From assembly GCF_034119865.1 (NCBI RefSeq), contig NZ_CP139421.1, positions 5,620,501 through 5,684,500 on the forward strand: a stretch of 64,000 nucleotides of DNA, in the 5' to 3' direction. Source of the stretch: Algoriphagus sp. NG3 (GTDB lineage: Bacteria > Bacteroidota > Bacteroidia > Cytophagales > Cyclobacteriaceae). Both the position numbers and the translations under genes were made by a program. This document shows positions 56,315-64,000 of the stretch, in pieces (position 1 is the first letter of the stretch; each line of letters opens with the position of its first letter). The notes under the pieces are model-generated. The model was not told the DNA's origin. It made no database searches and saw nothing but the letters and a program-made list of their open reading frames with translations.

Positions 56315-56659
56315 ATGGAAAGAAAAATGAACAAGCAAACAAAGCTTCATATCAAAACCGGAGACACTGTGAAAGTGATCGCAGGAGATGATAAAGGCAA
56401 AACTGGAAAGGTACTTTCCGTAGATAAGCTTAAAAGTAGAGCAATCGTTGAGGGTCTTAACATGATCACCAAACACGTAAAGCCTACAGCAGCTAAACCT
56501 CAGGGGGGTATTGAGAAGAAAGAAGCTTCTATCCATATCAGTAACCTTAAGCTTGTAGATCCTAAAACTGGTGAAGCTACCAGAACTGGACGCAAAGAAG
56601 GTGAAAACGGTAAATTAGTAAGATACTCTAAGAAAACTGGGGAGGTGATCAATGGCTAA
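56315..56659 (+). CDS. rplX: 50S ribosomal protein L24
   Basis: 114 aa with a KOW motif ([20 protein letters not shown]). It is one of the two assembly initiators of the 50S. The end overlaps rplE by 8 bases, so the two genes are translationally coupled. An internal ATG at codon 5 could also serve as start. Confidence 0.95.
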   Translation: MERKMNKQTKLHIKTGDTVKVIAGDDKGKTGKVLSVDKLKSRAIVEGLNMITKHVKPTAAKPQGGIEKKEASIHISNLKLVDPKTGEATRTGRKEGENGKLVRYSKKTGEVING

Positions 56660-57212
56660 TCCAAGAATCAAGCAAAAATATGTGGACGAAATTGTCCCCG
56701 CTTTGAAAGAGAAATTCCAATACTCTTCAGTAATGCAAGTGCCTAAGTTGGAGAAGATAGTAATCAACAAAGGTATAGGCGCTGCTGTAGCAGATAAGAA
56801 ATTGGTTGACCAAGGTGTTGAAGAACTGTCTTTGATCACTGGACAGAGAGCTGTATCCACTATCGCTAAGACTTCCGTATCCAACTTTAAGTTGAGAGAA
56901 GGAATGCCTATCGGAGCGAAGGTTACTTTGAGAGGTCAGACTATGTATGAATTCCTTGATCGTCTGGTTACTATCGCGCTTCCACGTGTGAGAGATTTCA
57001 AAGGTATCTCTGATAAAGGTTTCGACGGAAGAGGCAACTACACACTAGGTGTGCAGGAGCAGATCATTTTCCCAGAAATCAGCATCGAGAAAGTCAATAG
57101 AATTTCCGGTATGGACATCACTTTCGTTACTTCTGCCAAAACAGATGAGGAAAGCTTGGAATTGTTTAAGGCTTTCGGAATGCCTTTCGTTAAAAAAACT
57201 AAAGAAGAATAG
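56652..57212 (+). CDS. rplE: 50S ribosomal protein L5
   Basis: 186 aa. L5 binds 5S rRNA and contacts the P-site t[37 protein letters not shown] and [16 protein letters not shown] are diagnostic. It begins inside the last codons of rplX. Confidence 0.98.
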   Translation: MANPRIKQKYVDEIVPALKEKFQYSSVMQVPKLEKIVINKGIGAAVADKKLVDQGVEELSLITGQRAVSTIAKTSVSNFKLREGMPIGAKVTLRGQTMYEFLDRLVTIALPRVRDFKGISDKGFDGRGNYTLGVQEQIIFPEISIEKVNRISGMDITFVTSAKTDEESLELFKAFGMPFVKKTKEE

Positions 57213-57214
57213 TT

Positions 57215-57484
57215 ATGGCAAAAGAGTCAATCAAAGCTCGTGAGAGAAAAAGAGAGCGTCTGGTAGCCAAGTATGCTGACAAAAGAGCCGCGCTGAAAGC
57301 AGCCGGTGATTACGAAGCACTTGATAAGTTGCCAAAGAACGCTTCTCCGGTAAGACTTCACAACAGATGTAAGCTTACTGGTCGCCCTAAAGGCTACATG
57401 AGAAAGTTCGGTATCAACAGGGTAACCTTCAGAGAAATGGCCTCAGCAGGCAAGATCCCTGGAGTGACAAAGTCCAGCTGGTAA
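57215..57484 (+). CDS. rpsN: 30S ribosomal protein S14 (zinc-free form)
   Basis: 89 aa. This is the long form without the CxxC zinc pairs (only one Cys, at [15 protein letters not shown]), as is normal for the group. It is needed for late 30S assembly. An 82-base gap with a promoter-like -7 element separates it from rpsH. Confidence 0.97.
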   Translation: MAKESIKARERKRERLVAKYADKRAALKAAGDYEALDKLPKNASPVRLHNRCKLTGRPKGYMRKFGINRVTFREMASAGKIPGVTKSSW

Positions 57485-57499
57485 AAAAACGACAGTAGT

Positions 57500-57529
57500 T
57501 TTTATTATAAAAATCAATTCGTAACTTTG
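57500..57529 (+). promoter_or_regulatory. Possible internal promoter before rpsH
   Basis: TAACTTTG at 57522-57529 equals the -7 element of the rplC promoter, including the following GCA. The -33 element is weak (a T run at about 57499-57503 instead of TTTG). It lies 37 bases before rpsH in the longest gap of the ribosomal run. Confidence 0.6.
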
Positions 57530-57566
57530 CACGCCCAAAATGGGTGTAGCTAGACTATAAAATACA

Positions 57567-57962
57567 ATGACTGATCCAATAGCTGATTACCTGACTAGGT
57601 TGAGAAATGCCATCAAGGCTTCTCACCGAATCGTTGAAATCCCTGCTTCTAACATCAAGAAAGAGATTACAAAAGTATTGCACGACAAAGGATATATTCA
57701 GAATTACAAATTTGAAGAAAATGGTCCCCAGGGATCTATCAAAATTGCTCTGAAGTTCAATCCTGTCACCAAGCAGAATGCGATTGTAAGCTTGAAGAGA
57801 GTTAGTACGCCGGGTTTGAGAAAATATGTGAAACATACGGAGCTTCCAAGAGTAATCAATGGTCTTGGTATAGCAATCGTATCCACCTCCAAAGGTGTGA
57901 TGACAGATAAAGAAGCCCGTACAGAGGGTGTAGGTGGAGAAGTTCTTTGCTACGTTTACTAA
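57567..57962 (+). CDS. rpsH: 30S ribosomal protein S8
   Basis: 131 aa. [20 protein letters not shown], the RNA-binding C-terminus [20 protein letters not shown] and GGEVLCYVY are diagnostic. S8 represses the spc operon in enterics by binding its own message; here it is the first gene after the internal promoter. Confidence 0.98.
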   Translation: MTDPIADYLTRLRNAIKASHRIVEIPASNIKKEITKVLHDKGYIQNYKFEENGPQGSIKIALKFNPVTKQNAIVSLKRVSTPGLRKYVKHTELPRVINGLGIAIVSTSKGVMTDKEARTEGVGGEVLCYVY

Positions 57963-57971
57963 TTTACTATC

Positions 57972-58529
57972 ATGTCTAGAATAGGTAAGAAACCAATAAA
58001 TATACCTGGCGGTGTTACTGTAGACGTTACGGCTCATGGAACTGTAACTGTTAAAGGTCCAAAGGGTACACTGGTTCAGGAGGTAAATCCTGATATCACA
58101 GTGAAAGTAGAAGGCAGCGAGATCGTTGTCACTAGACCTACCGACTCCAAGAGACACAAGTCTATTCATGGTCTTTACAGATCACTTATCAACAATATGG
58201 TGATAGGTGTATCTGAGGGATACAAGAAAGATTTGGAACTTGTGGGTGTAGGTTTTAAAGCAGCTAATCAAGGGCAGATTCTTGAATTGAATCTTGGTTA
58301 CTCTCACAGCATCTTCATGTCTCTCCCTGAAGAGGTGAGCGTGAAGGCTGAAACTGCAAAAGGTAAGAATCCAATCGTTAGCTTGGAGTCTATAGATAAA
58401 GAATTGATTGGACAAGTTGCTGCAAAAATCAGATCACTTCGTAAGGTAGAGCCTTACAAAGGAAAAGGTGTGCGCTTCGTTGGTGAACAAGTTAGACGTA
58501 AGGCTGGTAAAACTGCCGCTAAAAAATAA
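57972..58529 (+). CDS. rplF: 50S ribosomal protein L6
   Basis: 185 aa, two homologous domains. MSRIGKKPINIPGGVTVDV at the start and the C-terminal VEPYKGKGVRFVGEQVRRKA are diagnostic. It lies near the sarcin-ricin loop at the factor-binding site. Confidence 0.98.
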   Translation: MSRIGKKPINIPGGVTVDVTAHGTVTVKGPKGTLVQEVNPDITVKVEGSEIVVTRPTDSKRHKSIHGLYRSLINNMVIGVSEGYKKDLELVGVGFKAANQGQILELNLGYSHSIFMSLPEEVSVKAETAKGKNPIVSLESIDKELIGQVAAKIRSLRKVEPYKGKGVRFVGEQVRRKAGKTAAKK

Positions 58530-58535
58530 TAGGTT

Positions 58536-58886
58536 ATGGCATTTAACAAGAATTCCAGAAGACTTAGAATCAAGCAGGGTATCAGAAGAAAGATTTCCGG
58601 TACCGATTCCAGACCTCGTTTGTCAGTTTTCAAAAGCAATACTGGCATGTACGCTCAGCTTATCGATGACCTTAAAGGTCAGACCTTGGCTCAGGCTTCT
58701 TCCAAAGAGTTGGGAGCAAAGGGAAACACCAATGTATCAGTGTCCAAAGAAGTAGGTAAAAAACTTGCTGAAAGAGCTGTTGCAAACGGAATAGAATCCG
58801 TAGTATTTGACAGAAATGGCTATTTGTATCATGGCAAAGTGAAAGCTTTGGCAGATGGTGCAAGAGAAGGTGGCCTTAAATTTTAA
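58536..58886 (+). CDS. rplR: 50S ribosomal protein L18
   Basis: 116 aa. [20 protein letters not shown] and [20 protein letters not shown] are diagnostic; binds 5S rRNA together with L5. Seven bases precede rpsE. Confidence 0.97.
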   Translation: MAFNKNSRRLRIKQGIRRKISGTDSRPRLSVFKSNTGMYAQLIDDLKGQTLAQASSKELGAKGNTNVSVSKEVGKKLAERAVANGIESVVFDRNGYLYHGKVKALADGAREGGLKF

Positions 58887-58892
58887 TCAGCT

Positions 58893-59411
58893 ATGTCTCA
58901 ATTAAGAAGAAAGCCTATCAGGGCTACAGATACAGATCTAAAGGAAAAAGTAGTTGCGATCAACCGAGTTGCCAAAGTGGTAAAAGGCGGTAGAAGATTC
59001 TCTTTTTCAGCAATCGTTGTAGTTGGAGATGGCCAGGGTGTTGTAGGTTACGGATTGGGTAAAGCCAATGAAGTAACCGATGCGATCACCAAAGGTATCG
59101 AAGACGCAAAGAAGAATTTGGTTAAAGTACCGGTTTTGAAGGGAACTATCCCTCACGAACAAATCGGTAAATATGGTGGAGGTTTTGTATTGATCAAGCC
59201 AGCAGCGGCAGGTACCGGAGTTATTGCCGGTGGTGCGATGCGTGCAGTATTGGAGAGTGCCGGCGTCACAGACGTATTGGCTAAATCCAAAGGATCATCT
59301 AACCCGCACAACGTGGTAAAGGCTACTATTGAAGCCTTGGTTCAGCTAAGAGATGCTATCGCTGTGTCACAGCAGAGAGGCGTTAAAATGTCTAAAGTAT
59401 TTAACGGATAA
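58893..59411 (+). CDS. rpsE: 30S ribosomal protein S5
   Basis: 172 aa. The dsRBD-like N-terminus ([20 protein letters not shown]) and the second half ([40 protein letters not shown]) are intact. It sits at the mRNA entry and affects accuracy. Confidence 0.98.
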   Translation: MSQLRRKPIRATDTDLKEKVVAINRVAKVVKGGRRFSFSAIVVVGDGQGVVGYGLGKANEVTDAITKGIEDAKKNLVKVPVLKGTIPHEQIGKYGGGFVLIKPAAAGTGVIAGGAMRAVLESAGVTDVLAKSKGSSNPHNVVKATIEALVQLRDAIAVSQQRGVKMSKVFNG

Positions 59412-59416
59412 TCATC

Positions 59417-59596
59417 ATGGCTAAAATCAAAATCACGCAAACCAAAAGTACCATTGATAGACCAAAGGATCAGAAAGCAACTATCACTGCACTGGGTCTT
59501 GGTCGTATCAGCAAATCTGTGATCGTGGAGAATACACCTCAGATTGCAGGTATGGTAAATAAAGTTAATCACCTTGTAAAAGTGGAGGAAGCTTAA
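59417..59596 (+). CDS. rpmD: 50S ribosomal protein L30
   Basis: 59 aa from the ATG at 59417: [20 protein letters not shown], then [20 protein letters not shown]. It is an RNA-binding beta-alpha-beta protein present only in part of the bacteria. It lies between rpsE (5-base gap) and rplO (2-base gap) as usual. Confidence 0.95.
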   Translation: MAKIKITQTKSTIDRPKDQKATITALGLGRISKSVIVENTPQIAGMVNKVNHLVKVEEA

Positions 59597-59598
59597 TT

Positions 59599-60045
59599 AT
59601 GAAACTGCATACATTAACACCAGCTGAAGGATCTACCAAGAATCGCAAGAGAATTGGTAGAGGTACAGGTTCAGGTAGAGGTGGTACTTCTACTAGAGGT
59701 CACAAAGGAGCTAAATCAAGATCAGGTTATAAGTCTAAGTTAGGTTTTGAAGGTGGTCAGATGCCACTTCAGAGAAGAGTTCCTAAATTTGGATTCAAAA
59801 GCTTGAACAGAGTTGAGTTCAAACCAGTAAATTTGGATACATTGCAAAGCCTTGCCGAGCAGTACAGTCTTGAAGCAGTAAATCTCGAAACTATGGTTTC
59901 TCATGGAATTGCTTCTAAGAATGACAAAATCAAAATCCTCGGTGGAGGTGAATTGAAGTCCAAATTAGACGTCACTGCCCATAAATTCTCGGCATCTGCA
60001 TCTGCAGCTATCGAAAAGGCCGGCGGAACGGTAAACACAATTTAA
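59599..60045 (+). CDS. rplO: 50S ribosomal protein L15
   Basis: 148 aa. The unstructured Gly/Arg-rich N-terminus ([20 protein letters not shown]) reaches deep into 23S r[23 protein letters not shown] and the C-terminal globular domain follow. Four bases before secY. Confidence 0.97.
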   Translation: MKLHTLTPAEGSTKNRKRIGRGTGSGRGGTSTRGHKGAKSRSGYKSKLGFEGGQMPLQRRVPKFGFKSLNRVEFKPVNLDTLQSLAEQYSLEAVNLETMVSHGIASKNDKIKILGGGELKSKLDVTAHKFSASASAAIEKAGGTVNTI

Positions 60046-60049
60046 GTTA

Positions 60050-61369
60050 ATGAAAAAGTTTATTTCGACAGTTAAGAACATTTTCTCTATCGAAGACCTT
60101 AGAGTTAGAATCATGAATACAATCGGGTTTCTGATTATATTCAGATTGGGGTCGTTCATAGTTCTGCCAGGTGTGGATCCTGCTCTGTTAGGAGATGCCC
60201 CGGAAGGAATCTTTGGATTGATCGATACTTTCCTTGGTGGAGCGTTCAGTAACGCGTCCATCTTCGGTCTAGGCATTATGCCATACATATCTGCTTCCAT
60301 CGTGTTGCAGCTATTGACTGTCGGAGTACCATATTTTCAGAAGATGCAAAAAGAGGGTGAGTCTGGAAGAAAGAGAATCAACCAGATCACCCGGGTTTTG
60401 ACTATCCTGATCACAATAGCCCAAGGTATTGGATATGTATCCGCTACTATCCTGCCTACTGGAGCTGTTATGGTAAGCTCTACCTTATTTATGTTTAGCT
60501 CTCTGGTCTTACTTTCTGCCGGTACCATGTTCTGCATGTGGCTTGGGGAGAAAATCACCGAGAAAGGCATAGGTAACGGTATCTCAATGCTGATCATGAT
60601 TGGTATTATTTCCAGATTTCCAGGAGCACTAATAGCCGAAGGGCTTGAAAAAGGAACCTCAGGAATGTTGCTTCTGCTTATTGAAGCAGCTGTATTGTTC
60701 TTTGTGGTTGTTGGGGTGATTGCCTTGACAGAAGCTACCAGGAAGATTCCTGTTCAATATGCCAAACAGGTAGTAGGGGGTAAAGTATATGGCGGTCAGA
60801 GACAGTATATACCTATCAAGGTCAATGCTTCTGGTGTTATGCCTATTATCTTTGCCCAGTCGTTGATGTTTGTTCCTGCACTTATAGCGCAGATCTGGGC
60901 ATCAGAAAATGACATTGCCAATTACATTGGTGCTACATTCAGTGATTTCACATCATGGCAATACAATTTGCTGTTCGCATTGATGATCATTCTATTCACC
61001 TTCTTCTACACTGCTATCACAGTGAATCCAGAACAGATTGCAGAAGATATGAAGAGAAATGGTGGGTTCGTCCCGGGTATTAAACCAGGAGCTCCTACCT
61101 CAGAATTCATCGATGGAATTATTTCCAAGATCACCCTTCCGGGATCTATACTTCTAGCTGCGGTAGCTATACTTCCTGCTCTTGCGATCATATCAGGGGT
61201 TGGCGGTGAATTTGCCCAGTTTTATGGAGGTACTTCTCTATTGATTATGGTGGGTGTGATCATGGATACTTTGAGACAGATAGAAAGCTACTTATTGATG
61301 AGACACTACGAAGGCATGATGAAAAGTGGTAATGTGAAGAATAATCCTTCTAATTACCAAGTTGCCTAA
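60050..61369 (+). CDS. secY: Preprotein translocase subunit SecY
   Basis: 439-aa ten-helix membrane channel of the Sec pathway. Features: the plug/TM2 region FLGGAFSNASIFGLGIMPYI, ISASIVLQLL, the loop EATRKIPVQYAKQVVGGKVY and the C-terminal GGTSLLIMVGVIMDTLRQIE. It is inserted into the spc operon in the usual place between rplO and map. The gap to map is 1 base. Confidence 0.98.
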   Translation: MKKFISTVKNIFSIEDLRVRIMNTIGFLIIFRLGSFIVLPGVDPALLGDAPEGIFGLIDTFLGGAFSNASIFGLGIMPYISASIVLQLLTVGVPYFQKMQKEGESGRKRINQITRVLTILITIAQGIGYVSATILPTGAVMVSSTLFMFSSLVLLSAGTMFCMWLGEKITEKGIGNGISMLIMIGIISRFPGALIAEGLEKGTSGMLLLLIEAAVLFFVVVGVIALTEATRKIPVQYAKQVVGGKVYGGQRQYIPIKVNASGVMPIIFAQSLMFVPALIAQIWASENDIANYIGATFSDFTSWQYNLLFALMIILFTFFYTAITVNPEQIAEDMKRNGGFVPGIKPGAPTSEFIDGIISKITLPGSILLAAVAILPALAIISGVGGEFAQFYGGTSLLIMVGVIMDTLRQIESYLLMRHYEGMMKSGNVKNNPSNYQVA

Positions 61370-61370
61370 G

Positions 61371-62144
61371 ATGATTCATTACAAGACTTCTGAGGAAGTT
61401 AAGTTAATAAAAGAAAGTGCCGACATACTAGCTAGAGCCCACGGGGAAGTAGCGAAATATGTCAAGGAAGGGGTAAAGACCTCTTTCCTAGATAAAATTG
61501 CTGAGGAGTTTATCAGGGATCACAATGGAGTGCCTTCATTCAAGGGCTACAATGGATTCCCTGCTTCACTGTGTATCTCTGTCAATGAGGTAGTAGTACA
61601 TGGTTTTCCCAGTGAATATGAATTGAAAGATGGCGATATAATCTCAATAGATTGTGGAGTCTTTCACCAAGGTTTTCATAGCGATTCCGCTTATACGTAC
61701 CCTATTGGTGAGGTCTCTCCTGCTGTAAAAGCATTATTAAAAGCCACCAAAGATTCACTATACATTGGAATTGAGCAAGCTGTTTTTGGGAAGCGCATAG
61801 GCGATGTGGGTAATGCCATCCAGAAGTTTGTCGAGGCAAAAGGCTACACAGTAGTCAGAGAGCTGGTCGGACATGGTTTGGGCAAAAATCTGCATGAAGG
61901 CCCGGAGGTTCCCAATTACGGAAAAAAGGGAAGTGGACCTTTACTGAAAGATGGAATGGTGATCGCGATAGAGCCCATGATCAATCTTGGTACAAGGAAT
62001 ATAGTCCAAGAGCGGGATGGATGGACTATCCGCACAGCGGATAGGAAGCCATCAGCACATTATGAGCACACAGTAGCGATATTTGAAGATAGAACAGAAG
62101 TGTTAACCTCTCATAAATACATAGAAGAGAATTTTAAATTCTAA
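61371..62144 (+). CDS. map: Methionine aminopeptidase, type I
   Basis: 257 aa from the ATG at 61371; an upstream TTG would overlap secY. It removes the N-terminal methionine from new proteins in the cytosol. The metal ligands are in place: [16 protein letters not shown] (two Asp), [13 protein letters not shown] (His), IAIEPM (Glu) and [11 protein letters not shown] (Glu). Lying between secY and infA is the common arrangement. Confidence 0.97.
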   Translation: MIHYKTSEEVKLIKESADILARAHGEVAKYVKEGVKTSFLDKIAEEFIRDHNGVPSFKGYNGFPASLCISVNEVVVHGFPSEYELKDGDIISIDCGVFHQGFHSDSAYTYPIGEVSPAVKALLKATKDSLYIGIEQAVFGKRIGDVGNAIQKFVEAKGYTVVRELVGHGLGKNLHEGPEVPNYGKKGSGPLLKDGMVIAIEPMINLGTRNIVQERDGWTIRTADRKPSAHYEHTVAIFEDRTEVLTSHKYIEENFKF

Positions 62145-62145
62145 T

Positions 62146-62364
62146 ATGGCCAAGCAAACATCAATAGAGCAAGACGGTACCATCAAGGAAGCATTGTCTA
62201 ATGCGATGTTCAAAGTGGAACTGGAGAATGGACATCAGCTGATCGCCCATATATCCGGTAAGATGAGGATGAATTATATAAAGATCCTTCCTGGTGATCG
62301 AGTAAAACTGGAACTGTCTCCCTATGATCTAAGTAAAGGCAGAATTGTATATCGATATAAATAA
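62146..62364 (+). CDS. infA: Translation initiation factor IF-1
   Basis: 72-aa OB-fold. [40 protein letters not shown] and GRIVYRYK are diagnostic. It covers the A site during initiation. Only 1 base follows map. Confidence 0.98.
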   Translation: MAKQTSIEQDGTIKEALSNAMFKVELENGHQLIAHISGKMRMNYIKILPGDRVKLELSPYDLSKGRIVYRYK

Positions 62365-62371
62365 GACTGAG

Positions 62372-62488
62372 ATGAAAGTAAAAACATCCATCAAAAAAAG
62401 AAGTGCTGACTGCAAGCTAATCCGTAGAAAAGGGGTTTTGTATGTCATCAATAAGAAGAATCCTAAGTTTAAACAAAGACAAGGTTAA
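62372..62488 (+). CDS. rpmJ: 50S ribosomal protein L36 (zinc-free form)
   Basis: 38 aa: [20 protein letters not shown], then [18 protein letters not shown]. It lies 7 bases after infA and 3 before rpsM. The four zinc ligands of the classic form (C, C, C, H) are reduced to a single cysteine: S, C, N and F stand at these places, so it cannot bind zinc. This is the C- form. Confidence 0.97.
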   Translation: MKVKTSIKKRSADCKLIRRKGVLYVINKKNPKFKQRQG

Positions 62489-62491
62489 ATT

Positions 62492-62869
62492 ATGGCTAGA
62501 ATTGCAGGTGTAGATATACCAGACAATAAGCGTGGCGTAATCGGACTTACCTATATCTTCGGAATAGGCAACTCTGCAGCCAAAGCTATCCTGACCAAGG
62601 CCGGTATCTCTTTCGATAAAAAAGCAGGTGAGTGGGATGACGATGAGTCAACTGCTATCCGTAATATTATTGCTGAAGAGTTCAGAACCGAAGGTGTATT
62701 AAAGTCAGAGATCCAATTGAACATCAAGCGACTACAAGATATCGGTTGCTATAGAGGTTTGAGACACAGAAAAGGACTTCCGGTTCGTGGTCAACATACC
62801 AAGAACAACGCCAGAACAAGGAAGGGTAAGAGAAAAACAGTTGCTAACAAAAAGAAGGCAACTAAATAA
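62492..62869 (+). CDS. rpsM: 30S ribosomal protein S13
   Basis: 125 aa. [40 protein letters not shown] and the basic tail [18 protein letters not shown] are diagnostic; it bridges to the 50S and contacts the P-site tRNA. First gene of the alpha operon. Confidence 0.98.
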   Translation: MARIAGVDIPDNKRGVIGLTYIFGIGNSAAKAILTKAGISFDKKAGEWDDDESTAIRNIIAEEFRTEGVLKSEIQLNIKRLQDIGCYRGLRHRKGLPVRGQHTKNNARTRKGKRKTVANKKKATK

Positions 62870-62884
62870 AACCTGATTTAGATT

Positions 62885-63283
62885 ATGGCTCAGAAAAGAA
62901 ACGATAAAGCAAAGGGTAAAAAAAGAGTAGTAAAGGTTGAGGCTGTAGGCCAAGCTCATATCAGAGCGTCCTTCAACAACATCATTATCTCTCTTACCAA
63001 CAATGCAGGTCAAGTAATATCTTGGGCTTCTGCCGGTAAAATGGGGTTCAGAGGTTCTAAGAAAAATACTCCTTACGCAGCGCAGATGGCCGCACAGAAC
63101 TGTGGACAGGTAGCATACGACTTAGGTTTGAGAAAAATCGAAGTGTTTGTAAAAGGTCCGGGATCTGGTCGTGAATCAGCGATCAGAACATTGCAAAATG
63201 TAGGATTGGACGTGACTACGATCATCGATGTGACTCCAATGCCACACAATGGCTGTCGTCCTCCTAAGCGTAGAAGAGTTTAA
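62885..63283 (+). CDS. rpsK: 30S ribosomal protein S11
   Basis: 132 aa. [40 protein letters not shown] and the C-terminal [18 protein letters not shown] are diagnostic. It lies on the 30S platform. Confidence 0.98.
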   Translation: MAQKRNDKAKGKKRVVKVEAVGQAHIRASFNNIIISLTNNAGQVISWASAGKMGFRGSKKNTPYAAQMAAQNCGQVAYDLGLRKIEVFVKGPGSGRESAIRTLQNVGLDVTTIIDVTPMPHNGCRPPKRRRV

Positions 63284-63301
63284 TCATAAAATTGTAATAC
63301 A

Positions 63302-63907
63302 ATGGCTAGATATACAGGTCCTAAATCAAAGATTGCCAGAAAATTTGGCGAAGCTATTGAGGGACATAGCAAAGCACTTGCAAAGAAAAACTATCCTCCA
63401 GGCATGCATGGTAGAGGTAGAAGAAAAAAGCAGTCGGAATACGCAATCCAGCTTGCTGAGAAGCAAAAAGCAAAATACATCTACGGAGTATTGGAGAGAC
63501 AATTCGCGAAGATGTTTGATATTGCTTCCAGAAAAACTGGAATCACCGGGGAGAACCTTCTTCAGCTTCTAGAAGCTAGATTGGACAACACGGTATATAG
63601 ATTGGGAATATCCCCTACCAGAAGAGGTGCCAGACAATTGGTTTCTCACAAGCATGTGCTTGTAAACGGTGAGGTGGTAAATATTCCTTCGTTTACACTT
63701 AAGCCAGGTGATGTAGTTTCTGTAAGAGAAAGATCAAAGTCTCTAGAAGCGATCACCAGTAGCTTAGCTGGTAGAGGTGCTAATAAATATTCCTGGTTAG
63801 AGTGGGATGGCACTTCATTGACCGGCAAATTCGTCAGTGTTCCAGGTAGAGATGATATTCCTGAGAATGTCAAGGAGCAACTCATTGTCGAACTTTACTC
63901 TAAGTAA
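63302..63907 (+). CDS. rpsD: 30S ribosomal protein S4
   Basis: 201 aa. The form without the N-terminal zinc cysteines ([20 protein letters not shown]), followed by an S4 RNA-binding domain ([40 protein letters not shown]). It starts 30S assembly and, in enterics, represses the alpha operon. Confidence 0.98.
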   Translation: MARYTGPKSKIARKFGEAIEGHSKALAKKNYPPGMHGRGRRKKQSEYAIQLAEKQKAKYIYGVLERQFAKMFDIASRKTGITGENLLQLLEARLDNTVYRLGISPTRRGARQLVSHKHVLVNGEVVNIPSFTLKPGDVVSVRERSKSLEAITSSLAGRGANKYSWLEWDGTSLTGKFVSVPGRDDIPENVKEQLIVELYSK

Positions 63908-63946
63908 TATTTTACTATTTTCAGCTTTTAAAAAAGAACGAGATAT

Positions 63947-64000
63947 ATGTCCATACTAGCATTTCAAATGCCCGAGAAAGTGGTGATGGAAAAAGCCGAT
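63947..64000 (+). CDS. rpoA: DNA-directed RNA polymerase subunit alpha (5' end only)
   Basis: The first 18 codons, MSILAFQMPEKVVMEKAD, run off the window edge. This is the typical start of Bacteroidota RpoA, and it follows rpsD as expected. The rest, including the alpha-NTD dimerisation and CTD parts, lies outside. Confidence 0.93.
   Translation, partial: MSILAFQMPEKVVMEKAD

Overview
The window is chromosomal DNA of a Bacteroidota bacterium, most likely a member of the Cytophagales close to Algoriphagus/Cyclobacteriaceae (inference from gene content; no database search was possible). The evidence is a SusC/SusD pair, a protein with a type IX secretion sorting tail, a DUF3467 gene behind rpoC, a C-terminal-type zinc-free RpmJ, and promoters of the Bacteroidota form TTTG-N19/20-TAnnTTTG instead of the sigma-70 form. 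Many starts lack a strong Shine-Dalgarno sequence, as expected for this phylum.

Region 1 (1-5.9 kb) holds a GH15 glucanase/trehalase-like enzyme, a lipoprotein amidase, and a fused trehalose-6-phosphate synthase/phosphatase on the opposite strand. Two repeat-rich gaps lie between them: a 55-bp tandem repeat and a pair of double palindromes in inverted orientation.

Region 2 (5.9-22.4 kb, minus strand) is the most interesting part. It reads, in transcription order, SusC, SusD, [interruption], a decayed VCBS/ASPIC paralogue, a small lipoprotein, two intact ~1,090-aa VCBS/FG-GAP + ASPIC/UnbV lipoproteins, and a vanadium-haloperoxidase/PAP2-like lipoprotein. Start/stop overlaps show that the lower genes are one translationally coupled operon. 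The interruption (about 15.1-17.9 kb) contains an AT-rich plus-strand HEIGH-type metalloprotease lipoprotein and back-to-back wrecks of an IS1595-type and an IS1182-type transposase. I infer one ancestral outer-membrane uptake/surface-enzyme locus that was split by mobile DNA. Its substrate is unknown.

Region 3 (22.4-30.7 kb) is housekeeping: a DUF5686 outer-membrane protein, pyrH-frr, a biotin carboxyl carrier-like protein and a secreted M1 aminopeptidase.

Region 4 (30.7-44.6 kb) is the classic tRNA(Tyr-Gly-Thr)-tuf-tRNA(Trp)-secE-nusG-rplKAJL-rpoBC cluster, with a hairpin attenuator between rplL and rpoB, a TTG start for rpoB, and DUF3467 behind rpoC.

Region 5 (44.0-47.5 kb) is a small accessory island of repeats, a truncated lipoprotein and a coupled lipoprotein/matrixin pair.

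Region 6 (47.5 kb to the end) is rpsL-rpsG-fusA-rpsJ, then a terminator and a new promoter, then the S10-spc-alpha ribosomal protein run from rplC to rpsD and the first 18 codons of rpoA. secY, map, infA and rpmJ sit in their usual places and there is an extra promoter in front of rpsH.
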